In this document: positions 27,278 to 36,005 of the stretch, piece by piece
Numbering within the stretch: position 1 is the stretch's first letter
How the letters are laid out: each line of letters opens with the position of its first letter
From: Halodesulfovibrio aestuarii DSM 17919 = ATCC 29578
Lineage (GTDB): Bacteria > Desulfobacterota > Desulfovibrionia > Desulfovibrionales > Desulfovibrionaceae
Length of the DNA: 64,000 nt
Reading direction: 5' to 3'
Assembly: GCF_000384815.1 (NCBI RefSeq)
Contig: NZ_ARQF01000021.1
Span: 310,001 to 374,000 of the forward strand
Position numbers and translations under genes: made by a program
The notes under the pieces: model-generated
The model's input: only the letters and a program-made list of their open reading frames with translations
Told to the model about the DNA's origin: nothing
Databases searched by the model: none

Positions 27278-28084
27278 ATGGTTCCGGATATCACACTGTA
27301 CCAAAAATGGTTTGAGCAGTATGTCGTGCCTTATGCTCAGGCAGATAGTGAAGATCGGCAATATATTGATCTGAAACGTGATCATACGTTGCGTGTATTC
27401 GATAATGCAAAGCAGATTGCTGCTTCCTTATCATTAACTTCGCGGGATATGAAAGTCGCGCTGTTAGGTGCGCTGTTCCATGATGTCGGGCGGTTTGAGC
27501 AGTTTAGGATGTATAAAACCTACAGTGACCGGAACTCCGTGAATCACGGCTTGCTTGGCAGTCGTATATTAAAATATGAAAATGTCTTAGCGAAGGAACC
27601 GAAAGAAATACAACATGCTGTAAGGGCAACTGTCGCGATGCACAATAAGCTTGCTCTTCCTAAGGGGCTTCCAGAGCATATTCGCATAGCCACAAATATC
27701 GTGCGTGACAGTGACAAACTGGATATTTTCCCTGTGCTTGTTTCTAATTTTACACATGATGGTTCAAAGAGTGATGTTGTAACAATGGGGCTTGAAGAGG
27801 GGGCAACAAAATATACTCGTCAGGTGTTGTACAAGCTTTTGCATGGTGAATCGATACGATATGATGATATGCGGTATGTAAACGATTTTAAGTTGCTTCT
27901 TGCCAGCTGGGTGTTTGGATTGGAGTATGGTGTTTCCATGCAGTTGTTACATCAACGCGGCATAATGGAACGTTTGCTTGATACCTTACCGGCGTTACCG
28001 GAAATGGAGAAGGTTAAGCGCGTTGTGCGTGAGGAAATGGAACGGGTGTTGGCTGAAGATTGTTTTGGAGAAGAAGGGGAATAG
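27278..28084 (+). CDS. HD-domain phosphohydrolase
   Basis: The 268-residue protein has an HD domain near residues 35-150. The metal-binding pattern is visible as DHTLRVFDNA, then ALFHDVGRFEQF (the HD pair), then NSVNHGLLG, and a later DSDKLDIF. Members hydrolyse phosphate esters, often of nucleotides or cyclic nucleotides, but the substrate is unknown here. It is 8 bases after the small membrane gene and 1 base before the methyltransferase-like gene. There is no GYP extension, so it is not a standard cyclic-di-GMP HD-GYP enzyme. Confidence 0.87.
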   Translation: MVPDITLYQKWFEQYVVPYAQADSEDRQYIDLKRDHTLRVFDNAKQIAASLSLTSRDMKVALLGALFHDVGRFEQFRMYKTYSDRNSVNHGLLGSRILKYENVLAKEPKEIQHAVRATVAMHNKLALPKGLPEHIRIATNIVRDSDKLDIFPVLVSNFTHDGSKSDVVTMGLEEGATKYTRQVLYKLLHGESIRYDDMRYVNDFKLLLASWVFGLEYGVSMQLLHQRGIMERLLDTLPALPEMEKVKRVVREEMERVLAEDCFGEEGE

Positions 28085-28085
28085 C

Positions 28086-28655
28086 ATGAATGCCATAACC
28101 ACTTTTTTATGGAAGAAGATTCTCGCAAGTACTGTTGAGCAGGCTGTGCGGCTTGTGGGTAAGGCACGTGCCCGTCGCGTACTTCTTATTGGTGAAAATA
28201 CAAACGCGTTGTCACATGCCTTGAGTGATTCAGTAGAGCAACTTGAAGTTCTTAATCATAATGCGTTGCATACCTTGCTTGTCCGTTCACAAAAAAAAAT
28301 ACAAGCTGGGCGACCATTTTTAGACGCTAAAGACGGTTCGTTTGACCTGTGTCTTGTGAGTTTTGGTTTGCATCAAGTTGAGCCGGAAGTGGCAGAGCAG
28401 ATTGTACGGGAATGTATGCGAATTGCTCCAACTGCATTGCTTATAGACTTTGCCTTGGCTGAACGGAATATAGAGTTGCCTTCCCAATATATCTGTTCGA
28501 TTGCGGAACAGTTTCTTCATCGAGGACATTGGGATATTTATAAAAAGTACATACGCGTTGGTGCGTTGCACGGCATCGCGCATCGGGCGCAGACAAGTGA
28601 GTTTTCTAACATTACAATATGGGGTGGTGGCATTCGCTTGTTGTTGGTCGGGTAA
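28086..28655 (+). CDS. Class I SAM-dependent methyltransferase-like protein
   Basis: The 189-residue protein shows a degenerate Rossmann pattern: ARRVLLIGENTNALSHAL in place of the usual glycine loop (VLDIGCGxG), and SFDLCLVSFGLHQVEPEVAEQIVRECMRI like motif IV of small-molecule methyltransferases. The glycine-rich SAM loop is weak, so activity is uncertain. The ATG at 28086 is chosen because AAGGGGA precedes it; an in-frame upstream extension overlaps the HD gene. It is co-transcribed with the HD gene. Confidence 0.65.
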   Translation: MNAITTFLWKKILASTVEQAVRLVGKARARRVLLIGENTNALSHALSDSVEQLEVLNHNALHTLLVRSQKKIQAGRPFLDAKDGSFDLCLVSFGLHQVEPEVAEQIVRECMRIAPTALLIDFALAERNIELPSQYICSIAEQFLHRGHWDIYKKYIRVGALHGIAHRAQTSEFSNITIWGGGIRLLLVG

Positions 28656-28743
28656 TGCGTGAATTTATATCCCGCTTTTTTTATTTTTATTTAAAAGGGT
28701 TGCAGTACACCTTTTGGCTAATCTTTTTCTCCTGAGATTTTCT

Positions 28744-28808
28744 GGGGGAAGAGGGCTGTGTTCCTTTGCGGGATGCAGGGGCAAAACCATGCCCGCTGAA
28801 GGCAACAG
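28744..28808 (+). repeat. Dispersed intergenic element, copy 2
   Basis: The segment from GGGGGAAG to ATGCA matches copy 1 (15811) at most positions, including the shared CCTTTGCGG-ATGCA core, and ends ATGCCCGCTGAAGGC like the tails of the other copies. The stem GCGGG / CCCGC is also present. It sits between the methyltransferase-like gene and a terminator, so it is probably transcribed as the 3' end of that mRNA. Confidence 0.5.
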
Positions 28809-28817
28809 TTTTTCGCT

Positions 28818-28855
28818 AAAAAGAAAGGCACGACAGGGCGTCGTGCCTTTCTTTT
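28818..28855. terminator. Strong bidirectional terminator
   Basis: A 14-bp perfect stem (AAGAAAGGCACGAC with its complement, 28821-28834 and 28840-28853) has T-tracts on both sides. It separates the + strand HD/methyltransferase operon from the convergent sulfatase gene. Confidence 0.93.
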
Positions 28856-28859
28856 TGTA

Positions 28860-30851
28860 TTATTTTTTAGATAGCGGCTTGTTCGGTGTCACGATGTTAA
28901 ACCAGAACGGGAAGTTGTCGAGCATCCCCAGAAGGTCATGAAGTTTTTTCTCGTCGCCTCTAACTGTGACTTCTTTGCTTTTTAGTGCATCATCGAGTGT
29001 GGTTTCCTGGAGGAATACCTTGTTAAGTAAGGCTCGTGGAATGTCTATAGAGAGGTCTGCCTTATCAGCAGTGCCGATGCGATTGGAGAGTGCTGAGTTA
29101 CGAAGTTCCAGAACGTATTTTTCAGACGAATCAGTGAGAGCCAGATTGATTGTAATTACCTTGCCAGCGGCTTTTTCCGGATTCAAGCGTATCGCTGTGT
29201 AGTCAAGTAACATACTCGTATCTACAGCTTTAATGATATCAGGTGCCGCTGTGTTTGGAGTAGGCAGTTCCTTTACTCCATTACGTAACTCTTGCGCACC
29301 CGTCAGGTAGAAGTTGCGCCAAGGGCCGGATTCAGCTTGATAACCCAGTTGCTCCAGTGCATCCGCAACCAGCATGCGGGCTTCTTCATTTGAAGGATCA
29401 GCAAACACAACATGGTTGCCGACTTCTGCTACCCAGCGATATTCACCTTTTTCGTAAGCCTTACGTGCTTTGGTAAGTATTTCTTGCGCGCCGCCCATAT
29501 ATTCAACGTATTTTTTAGCAGCTTCAACAGGTGGAAGCACATGCAGGTTAGATGGGTTACCATCAAACCAGCCAAGATAGAATACGTAGGTTGCTTTTAC
29601 ATTATGATATACGGAACCATAGTACCCGCGCATTGCCCAATGTTGAGCCAATTTTTCCGGAAAGTGAATTTGTTCTGCGATTTGATCCGGTGTGTAGCCC
29701 ATGTTGGCAAGACGGAGGGTCTGGTCGTTGATATACCGGTACCCATCCCGAGCCATTGCTAAATTTTCAATAACGGCGTCATGTCCCCATACAGGCCAGT
29801 GGTGCATGCCGTAGAGAATTTCTGCATCTTTTCCCCATAGTTGAATAGTTTCATTGAGATACTTTGACCATGCAAGAGGGTTACGAATTTTTGCACCACG
29901 CAATGTGTACGTGTTGTGTAATGTATGGGTGCAGTTTTCTGCGGCAGAAATGGCTTTAAGCTGTTTTACGTACCAATGCATTTCAGCAGGTGCTTCTGAG
30001 TCTGGAGCCATAAGAAATTCGAAATCCAGTCCGTCAATACTCATTTTTTGACCGGTTTCTTTGATAAGGTCTGTAGGGAGAATAAGGGTGATGGTCCCTG
30101 TGGATGTTGTAGTGCCGAGACCAGCGCCGACCTGTCCTTGCGGGGATGGAGGGAGCATGTTTCCATACATGTATGTAGCTCTGCGGCTCATAGCATTACC
30201 AGCATATAAGTTTTCAGAAACGGCAGCTTCGGTAAATCCTTCCGGAGCAATAATTTTCACTTTTCCGTCTCTTACATCTTTTTCGTCAATGATGCCGCGC
30301 ACCCCGCCATAATGGTCAACGTGACTGTGGGAATAGAATACAGCGACAACCGGCTTTTTCGGGCGGTGGGCGTAATAGAGATCAAGCGCTGCTTTTGCCG
30401 TCTCTGTTGAAATGAGCGGGTCTATAACGATAATGCCTGTGTCGCCTTCAATGATTGTCATGTTTGAAAGGTCAGCATTGCGTATCTGGTAGAGCCTGTC
30501 ACAAACTTTGAATAAGCCACCCTGCATAACCAGCTGCATTTGACGCCATAAGCTAGGGTTTACAGTCTCTGGGGATTTTTTTTGTTCAAGAACAAATTTG
30601 AATAGCTGCATGTTCCAAACGACACGGCCTTTGGCGTCCTTAATAATGCCGTTGTTTGGTAATGGCGCAACAAGACCTTTAGTGGCATCTTTAAAATCCT
30701 GTTCGTTAGCAAAAGGCAGAATTTTTAGCCATTGAGCGTTCGCTGCTTTTGTAATGTCACTTGCAGGATTTGGTGAAACATTTGCAAGCGTAGTGTTCGA
30801 AAGAAAAGGAATGGCCAGCCAGATAAAAAAGAATAGCCGTATGCCTTTCAT
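28860..30851 (-). CDS. Alkyl/aryl-sulfatase of the metallo-beta-lactamase (SdsA1/BDS1) family
   Basis: The 663-residue protein has a signal peptide ending TLA near residue 23. The N-terminal half is a metallo-beta-lactamase domain with the metal motif H175-S-H177-V-D179-H180. A dimerisation helix region follows, and the C-terminal part (~540-660) is an SCP2-like lipid-binding fold (KVFLQETTLDDALKSKEVTVRGD). Known members hydrolyse primary alkyl sulfates such as SDS to alcohol plus sulfate in the periplasm or outside the cell. In a sulfate reducer this would also supply an electron acceptor. It is transcribed alone, after a GGAGAG site. Confidence 0.93.
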   Translation of the reverse strand: MKGIRLFFFIWLAIPFLSNTTLANVSPNPASDITKAANAQWLKILPFANEQDFKDATKGLVAPLPNNGIIKDAKGRVVWNMQLFKFVLEQKKSPETVNPSLWRQMQLVMQGGLFKVCDRLYQIRNADLSNMTIIEGDTGIIVIDPLISTETAKAALDLYYAHRPKKPVVAVFYSHSHVDHYGGVRGIIDEKDVRDGKVKIIAPEGFTEAAVSENLYAGNAMSRRATYMYGNMLPPSPQGQVGAGLGTTTSTGTITLILPTDLIKETGQKMSIDGLDFEFLMAPDSEAPAEMHWYVKQLKAISAAENCTHTLHNTYTLRGAKIRNPLAWSKYLNETIQLWGKDAEILYGMHHWPVWGHDAVIENLAMARDGYRYINDQTLRLANMGYTPDQIAEQIHFPEKLAQHWAMRGYYGSVYHNVKATYVFYLGWFDGNPSNLHVLPPVEAAKKYVEYMGGAQEILTKARKAYEKGEYRWVAEVGNHVVFADPSNEEARMLVADALEQLGYQAESGPWRNFYLTGAQELRNGVKELPTPNTAAPDIIKAVDTSMLLDYTAIRLNPEKAAGKVITINLALTDSSEKYVLELRNSALSNRIGTADKADLSIDIPRALLNKVFLQETTLDDALKSKEVTVRGDEKKLHDLLGMLDNFPFWFNIVTPNKPLSKK

Positions 30852-30974
30852 GTTACTCTCCTGATAAACTTTAACGAGGTCACAGCGTGATTGTAACGTC
30901 TAGGGTTTATCAGTCAGTGATATTCTCAGGGCTTTTTGCTGGCTGTGTCTTGTATCAAGTTGGGAGCTTGATCT

Positions 30975-31637
30975 TTAACGGGATGTTATCTGTAGAAAAA
31001 GATCCCAGCAATCTGCTGCAATGAAATCCGGATGTTCAGCTTCAAGCTCTTCCCGCGTGGCTTCCCCTGTACATACTCCGGCTGTGAGTGTTCCTGCCGC
31101 CTTGCCGGTGTGAATGTCCATAATGTGGTCGCCTGTCATTATTGCTTCTTCAGGTTGGCAGCCGACAAGTGCGAGTGCTCTATGCAGATGATCCGGGTCT
31201 GGTTTTACCATCGGTACATCGTCACGGGTGAGTACAATGGGGCAGTACTCATCAACATCCGGAAAAACAATATGTACTGCTTCTGTGCAGTTGCGGGTGA
31301 CAATACAAGGGATGATGTCGCGTTTCAGCAGTTCCGATAGTAACTTGCGCCCCCATGTAAATATGTCGCTTCGTGCAGCAGCTTCAAGTTCAACATCTTT
31401 TGTGGCACTGATTGCGGCTTTTTCTATTGCCTCTGCAATAGATAGTTTTTCCTGTGCCGCCTGTTTTTGGGCCATATCAAGCCATTCAAGAAGAGGGAGC
31501 CCATTGAGATCCGGAAGGTTGGGGTACACCCCCTTGACCGCAGTATGTGCCCGTTGCTTCATTTCATTAAAATTAATGGTCGGGATAGCAAGGGTGCCGT
31601 CGAAGTCGAAAACAACAGCTTTGAGTGAATGTATCAT
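30975..31637 (-). CDS. HAD-family phosphatase, phosphoglycolate-phosphatase-like
   Basis: The 220-residue protein has the haloacid dehalogenase motifs: motif I DFDGTLA with nucleophile Asp near residue 11, motif II IVTRN at ~113, motif III Lys in VKPDPDHL, and motif IV MTGDHIMDIHTGKAAG. A helical cap lies between I and II, as in subfamily IA. The substrate cannot be assigned, and the DHIMD form of motif IV is a variant of the usual GD..ND/D. The gene has a GAGGA site and stands alone on the minus strand. Confidence 0.85.
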   Translation of the reverse strand: MIHSLKAVVFDFDGTLAIPTINFNEMKQRAHTAVKGVYPNLPDLNGLPLLEWLDMAQKQAAQEKLSIAEAIEKAAISATKDVELEAAARSDIFTWGRKLLSELLKRDIIPCIVTRNCTEAVHIVFPDVDEYCPIVLTRDDVPMVKPDPDHLHRALALVGCQPEEAIMTGDHIMDIHTGKAAGTLTAGVCTGEATREELEAEHPDFIAADCWDLFLQITSR

Positions 31638-31939
31638 GTTTTTCCTCGTGTCAGAGCGAAGGGCTCTCGATGCGGCGTGTAGTTAATCGTAAGCCGGAAC
31701 AGTTGTATTTTTATAGGGCGCACTCTGGAAGGTCAATACGGCAGTTGCGGCGGTATAGGTACTGTTTTGCCAGACGGGGTGTTGGTATACATAAATTAAT
31801 ACGATGACAAACGCTGGCACGTCATATGGTGTTATAATTCGTGTCGGGATAGTAGGGAAAAGTGAAGCAGGACATACAGGGAATACTAAAAGACGTGGAG
31901 AGGTGAGGCGTATATTCTACAGAGAAATGCGTGTCAGGC
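31638..31939. other. 302-base intergenic stretch without a gene
   Basis: This lies upstream of the HAD gene and downstream of the tRNA-Met terminator. A TATAAT-like hexamer is present on the + strand near 31834, but no credible gene follows it. The + frame across the tRNA has no ribosome-binding site and reads antisense to the tRNA, so it is rejected as coding. Confidence 0.5.
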
Positions 31940-31966
31940 AAAAAAAAAGACCCTTAAAAAAGGGTC
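31940..31966 (-). terminator. Intrinsic terminator of tRNA-Met
   Basis: On the minus strand a 7-bp stem GACCCTT / AAGGGTC is followed by nine T. It lies 9 bases beyond the tRNA 3' end. Confidence 0.9.
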
Positions 31967-31975
31967 GTAATTTTA

Positions 31976-32052
31976 TGGTAGCGAGGGAGGGAATTGAACC
32001 CCCGACACTGCGGATATGAGCCGCATGCTCTAACCAACTGAGCTACCTCGCC
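31976..32052 (-). tRNA. tRNA-Met(CAU), elongator type
   Basis: On the minus strand the gene starts GGCGAGG and ends CCTCGCT-A-CCA, giving a 7-bp acceptor with a G-U pair at 1:72 and an encoded CCA. The D-arm is AGCTCAGTTGGTTAGAGC, the anticodon loop CTCATAT (anticodon CAT) and the T-arm GGGGGTTCAATTCCC. CAT also occurs in lysidine-modified tRNA-Ile2 and initiator tRNA. The paired 1:72 position argues against the initiator; Ile2 is possible but less likely. Confidence 0.9.
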
Positions 32053-32236
32053 ATCAAATCTAAACCATGTGTAAAAACATGATCGCTAAGTGCGAGATGT
32101 TTTTTGAATAAAACAGGCGGGAAAGTCAAGCTAAAAAATAAAAAAGTACGGAGAGCATGAACTGGTTATACGTTCTGGAGGACGCATGCAGACACGGTTC
32201 ATGGACGTACTACCAAACAATATCCAGAGGGAGATT

Positions 32237-32890
32237 ATGGAGTTTTTTATTGATACCGCTAGTATAGAAGAAATTACAATTGCCCAAGAGCAGGGTCTAA
32301 TTGATGGAGTGACTACTAATCCCACTTTGCTTTCACGTGAGGGCATAGACTGGCGTGTTCGAGCGCAAGAGATTCTAGAAGTAGTGAAGGGGCCTGTTAG
32401 TCTGGAAGTTGTTGCGGAAGACGCTCCGGGCATGATTGCACAGGCGCACGATCTGAAAAAAATGGGTGATAATGTTGTCGTAAAAATTCCTATGACACCG
32501 GAAGGGTTAAAGGCCATTAAAGCGCTTTCTGATGAGGGTATTGATACAAATGTCACGCTGGTTTTTTCATCTTTACAGGCGCTGCTTGCTGCGAAATCTG
32601 GTGGTGCATATGTCAGCCCGTTTATCGGTCGTCTTGATGCTATCGGCAGTAGTGGTATGAATTTGGTGGAAGAAATCCGTACCATTTATGATAACTACGG
32701 ATACTCCACCAAGATTCTTGTCGCGAGTGTCCGTCATCCTGTGCATGTACTTGATGCGGCGTTGATCGGTGCGGATGTGGCAACAGTTCCTTTTGCTGTG
32801 TTACAGCAGTTTGTACATCATCCGCTTACAGATAAAGGTCTGGCTAGCTTCCTTGGTGACTGGCATAAGCTGACAGGCGGTAATTGGTAA
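32237..32890 (+). CDS. Transaldolase-like (TalC/fructose-6-phosphate aldolase family) protein
   Basis: The 217-residue protein is a short TIM-barrel aldolase. It has the N-terminal [11 protein letters not shown], then [13 protein letters not shown], the Schiff-base Lys in [13 protein letters not shown] near residue 84, and [12 protein letters not shown]. Short members act as transaldolase in the pentose phosphate pathway or as fructose-6-phosphate aldolase; sequence alone cannot decide. The track start at 32186 adds 17 residues; the ATG at 32237 has an AGAGGGAG site and the standard N-terminus. Its terminator overlaps the convergent yibE/F gene. Confidence 0.93.
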   Translation: MEFFIDTASIEEITIAQEQGLIDGVTTNPTLLSREGIDWRVRAQEILEVVKGPVSLEVVAEDAPGMIAQAHDLKKMGDNVVVKIPMTPEGLKAIKALSDEGIDTNVTLVFSSLQALLAAKSGGAYVSPFIGRLDAIGSSGMNLVEEIRTIYDNYGYSTKILVASVRHPVHVLDAALIGADVATVPFAVLQQFVHHPLTDKGLASFLGDWHKLTGGNW

Positions 32891-32979
32891 CCGGATAAAG
32901 AGGCTGACGGAGCGGGCTAATGTTCTGACTGGTTGGTCTGGTTTCAGGTAGAGATGTAGTGTCGCCATACTGCGCCGCG

Positions 32980-34149
32980 CTACGGATTTTGTAATACAGT
33001 GCTCAGTTGCTTTTGCGGTTGAGCACTTTTTCTTTTTTGTGTGAAAAGAATTGCCCCGATACTTGCAGTAAACGGTGCGACAAGAACAAGCCCAAAACTT
33101 CCAACGAGGGTTTTGACTACTTCCGCTGCAACGTAAAGCATGTTGAACATATTGATGACGGGAATCCCCTGCGCCATAAATGCCATGAGTAAGGTCACAT
33201 AGCCGCCTGAATAGGCAAGGAGCAGTGTGGTTGTCATAGTTCCTACAACTGCGCGTCCAACTCTGAGGCCGGAAAGTAGTGCTTCCCTTCTGCTGATTGA
33301 AGGATGGGTATCCACTACCTCTTGCAAGCTTGCAGCTACATCCATTGCTAAATCCATGACAGCGCCGGACGCTGCAACAAAGATGGCAGCCACATATATT
33401 TGTGTAATATTAAGATGCGCGTAGCCTGCATAGAGCAATGTTTCTGCAAAAGGCATTATCGCGCCATGCAGTTTGAAGGCGGAGGTTGCCCATATTGCCA
33501 GAATACAGCTGCTTGTTACTCCGAGCATTGCTCCCAGAAATGCCACTGTTCCCATGCGGCTAAGTCCTGCTACAAGAAAAATGATTGTCCCTGTAAGGAT
33601 TGCTACAATGGCCAGCGCAAGCCAAATAGGATCAATGCCGAGCAGCAAGGACGGAATGAAAATTTTCCATAGGACAAGTCCGGTGAAAATAAAACTGAGT
33701 AGAGCCTTTGCGCCGGTTTTTCCACCAAAAAGAATTAATAGTAGTGCAAAAAGGCAAAGCAATCCTAACTCAAGACCGATCCGGTAATGATCCTGAGGGA
33801 CGATGGTGTCTATTTTTCCTTCGGGGGTATGAGTGACAACAAGTAGCGCGGTGTCCCCCACGGAAAATGCTTTGTCTATGTCCAACCGCCCCATGAGTGG
33901 GTTCGTTACAGTGAATATTTCGCCTTTATGTGCACCTTCAAGCATCTTCACATCAAGAATCTGGACCCCCACCGTGACCAGTGAGTGTCGTTGAAGCTGA
34001 CTGTTGTCTACAGAAAGAACAGCTCCCTTATATTGATCCGCAGTGTCGTCGATTCTGTCATCAAACGGCGTCGGGATATTCCATAGAACTATAGAAAGGA
34101 GCAGGAAAACGCCAATAAGGATGGTGTCACGTGTTGTTGTCTTTGTCAT
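32980..34149 (-). CDS. YibE/F-family multi-pass membrane protein
   Basis: The 389-residue protein has an N-terminal membrane segment, an extracytoplasmic domain (~30-125, KGAVLSVDN...VQILDVKMLEGAHKGEIF), and about seven further hydrophobic helices. The family signature is in the middle: ASGAVMDLAMDVAASLQEV and ALLSGLRVGRAVVGTMTTTLLLAYSGGY. Function is unknown. The ATG at 34149 is chosen because AAGGTGA precedes it; the upstream extension lacks one. The tal terminator lies inside its 3' end on the other strand. Confidence 0.88.
   Translation of the reverse strand: MTKTTTRDTILIGVFLLLSIVLWNIPTPFDDRIDDTADQYKGAVLSVDNSQLQRHSLVTVGVQILDVKMLEGAHKGEIFTVTNPLMGRLDIDKAFSVGDTALLVVTHTPEGKIDTIVPQDHYRIGLELGLLCLFALLLILFGGKTGAKALLSFIFTGLVLWKIFIPSLLLGIDPIWLALAIVAILTGTIIFLVAGLSRMGTVAFLGAMLGVTSSCILAIWATSAFKLHGAIMPFAETLLYAGYAHLNITQIYVAAIFVAASGAVMDLAMDVAASLQEVVDTHPSISRREALLSGLRVGRAVVGTMTTTLLLAYSGGYVTLLMAFMAQGIPVINMFNMLYVAAEVVKTLVGSFGLVLVAPFTASIGAILFTQKRKSAQPQKQLSTVLQNP
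32998..33031 (+). terminator. Terminator of the transaldolase gene, within the yibE/F 3' end
   Basis: An 8-bp perfect stem AGTGCTCA / TGAGCACT (32998-33005 and 33020-33027) is followed by T5. It overlaps the last coding bases of the opposite gene. Confidence 0.8.
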
Positions 34150-34227
34150 AAGATTCACCTTGCTATGGGGAGAAAGGAAATGGCGGCACAGGGGGTGCAC
34201 CGCCATTTCTGGAGTCATGGACTGATG

Positions 34228-35712
34228 TTACTTAGAGGCTACGCTTACTTCTGGAGCAATTCCCATGACAGCCATAATCTTTTTGGCGATTTCAGACTGG
34301 TGATAGTTGTTTCTAAAACTTTCTGCACCAACACCAATTGCGCTGGTTACAACCGGAGTGCCTGTGTGTTTAAAAGATGTCCATGCAAGACCGGCTTTGT
34401 TGTTTATAGTGTGGGTTACGGCTACAACAAGCGGGTCATAGCTCCCGTACAGGATGGCTGCCTGTGGTGAATTATTTTGGATAAGGTGGCCTGCCATGGA
34501 TTGGACAAAGGCTTCTTGAAGGTTTGCAACCTCGAATGGCTTAAGCACCATAGCGTCTTTTTTAGGGTCGCCTTTGAATTTAAGACCGAAGTATTTTGTG
34601 ATCTGAGGTTTAAGGTCTTCAAATGTGTTCTTACCGTGTGCAGAATTTTTAAACGGCTCCATGACTTCCTGAGTGAATTTTTCAAAGGAAACATTCTGCG
34701 CTGCAAGGACATCAAAATGGCTTTCGTATTTTGTTCCTGCAAAACCAAGAGTCATACCGCCTGTTTCATGGTCACCTGTAACAACGATCAGGGTATCGTT
34801 CGGGTGCTTTTTGTAAAAATCCACAGCTTCTTTTACTGCGTTGTTAAAGGCTACGGTGTCCATTATTGCGGCTTTTGCATCGTTCGCATGGCAAGCCCAG
34901 TCTATTTTACCGCCTTCAACCATCATGAAAAATCCCTTTGGATTGTCGAGCAGTGAGATGCCTTTAGCCGTGAATTCTGCAAGAGAAATATCCTGTGCAC
35001 GTCGGTCAATTTCGTACGGAGTTGCACCGGCATCCTGTAACCATTCGTTGTATGTCAGTACCTTGCCGCTCTTTGGGGATAATTTATCAAAGCCATTACG
35101 GGTTGAAACAATTTTGTACCCGGCTTTTTGAATAGCGTTGAATGCGTTGCCGCGAGCTTCGATACCCTTACGGGTGCCCTTAGGATCTTTCAGACCGCCC
35201 CCTGCAAAGTAATCAAAATTGGAAGCTGCAAGGGCGTGATCGATATAATGGTACTGGGAGCGTTTCGGGACATGAGCATAGAATGCAGCAGGTGTTGCAT
35301 GGTCAATGGAAACACTGGATACAATTCCCACTTTCTGACCTTTGTCATGCGCCATTTCTGCAATGGTTTTTACGTCTTTTCCTTGAGGGGACATGCCGAT
35401 CATACCAATGTTTGTGATTTGACCGGAACTCATTGCAGTTGCGGCGGCAGCTGATCCTACAATAAATCTGTTATTCGCCTGTGTTGTTGTGATGCCCTGA
35501 ACAGGGAAGTTGTCAAAGGTCAGTTTTTCGCCGGTAATTGCTTCTGTAGACATTTTTTGCGCAATGCCCATGCCATCACCGATGAAGAGAAACACGTATT
35601 TAGCTGGTTTTCCAGAGTAGTATTCTCCGGCATGAGTTGTACAGACTGAGCTTGTCAGCACAATAAGTGCACAAGTAATTGCTGCAATAGAACGTAGGGT
35701 TAAGAAACGCAT
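34228..35712 (-). CDS. phoA: Alkaline phosphatase (PhoA family)
   Basis: The 494-residue protein has a signal peptide ending THA near residue 28 and acts in the periplasm. Metal-site residues include Asp46 in FIGDGMG, the nucleophile Ser87 in VGSAAAAT, and DHETGGM with Asp/His near the C-terminal half. The usual Asp before the Ser (DSA) is Gly here, a known variant in other lineages. It hydrolyses phosphomonoesters. The ATG at 35712 is chosen because AAGGAG precedes it; the frame extends 41 codons upstream without signal. No PHO box is obvious; the leader carries a hairpin. Confidence 0.93.
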   Translation of the reverse strand: MRFLTLRSIAAITCALIVLTSSVCTTHAGEYYSGKPAKYVFLFIGDGMGIAQKMSTEAITGEKLTFDNFPVQGITTTQANNRFIVGSAAAATAMSSGQITNIGMIGMSPQGKDVKTIAEMAHDKGQKVGIVSSVSIDHATPAAFYAHVPKRSQYHYIDHALAASNFDYFAGGGLKDPKGTRKGIEARGNAFNAIQKAGYKIVSTRNGFDKLSPKSGKVLTYNEWLQDAGATPYEIDRRAQDISLAEFTAKGISLLDNPKGFFMMVEGGKIDWACHANDAKAAIMDTVAFNNAVKEAVDFYKKHPNDTLIVVTGDHETGGMTLGFAGTKYESHFDVLAAQNVSFEKFTQEVMEPFKNSAHGKNTFEDLKPQITKYFGLKFKGDPKKDAMVLKPFEVANLQEAFVQSMAGHLIQNNSPQAAILYGSYDPLVVAVTHTINNKAGLAWTSFKHTGTPVVTSAIGVGAESFRNNYHQSEIAKKIMAVMGIAPEVSVASK

Positions 35713-35826
35713 CACGAACTCCTTGAGCTTGATTCTCGGGCAACGGTGTAAAATGCATGTTGCCTGATAAAAGCTGTTCGACGCTATTGAGTCACATACA
35801 TATGGTTTTGCATGCTTTTGGCGCAC

Positions 35827-35861
35827 AAAGCGCAACCTCTAAAAAGTATTGCGCTTTTTTT
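35827..35861 (+). terminator. Terminator-like hairpin upstream of the phosphatase gene
   Basis: A 9-bp stem AAAGCGCAA / TTGCGCTTT (35827-35835 and 35849-35857) is followed by T-rich sequence on the + strand. No + strand gene precedes it. On the minus strand it would lie in the phoA leader, so it may be a leader structure instead. Confidence 0.55.
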
Positions 35862-35951
35862 GCAATCTGCATGTTACTTGGTGATGGCGTTGAAAAAACT
35901 TTTTAGTGAAGAATGTTAAGGTGTTGTGACGTGAGTAGGTTTTGCTGAATC

Positions 35952-35982
35952 AAAAAAAGAGAAGCGGTCAGGCTTCTCTTTT
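35952..35982. terminator. Bidirectional terminator of the amino-acid ABC genes
   Basis: A 9-bp stem AAGAGAAGC / GCTTCTCTT (35957-35965, 35972-35980) has an A-run on the left that gives seven T on the minus strand. Confidence 0.85.
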
Positions 35983-36005
35983 GAGTTGGATATGTATGCG
36001 GGCTG

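Noticed and set aside
31804-32019. + strand frame across the tRNA-Met gene
   Set aside because: It reads antisense to the tRNA and its terminator and has no ribosome-binding site.
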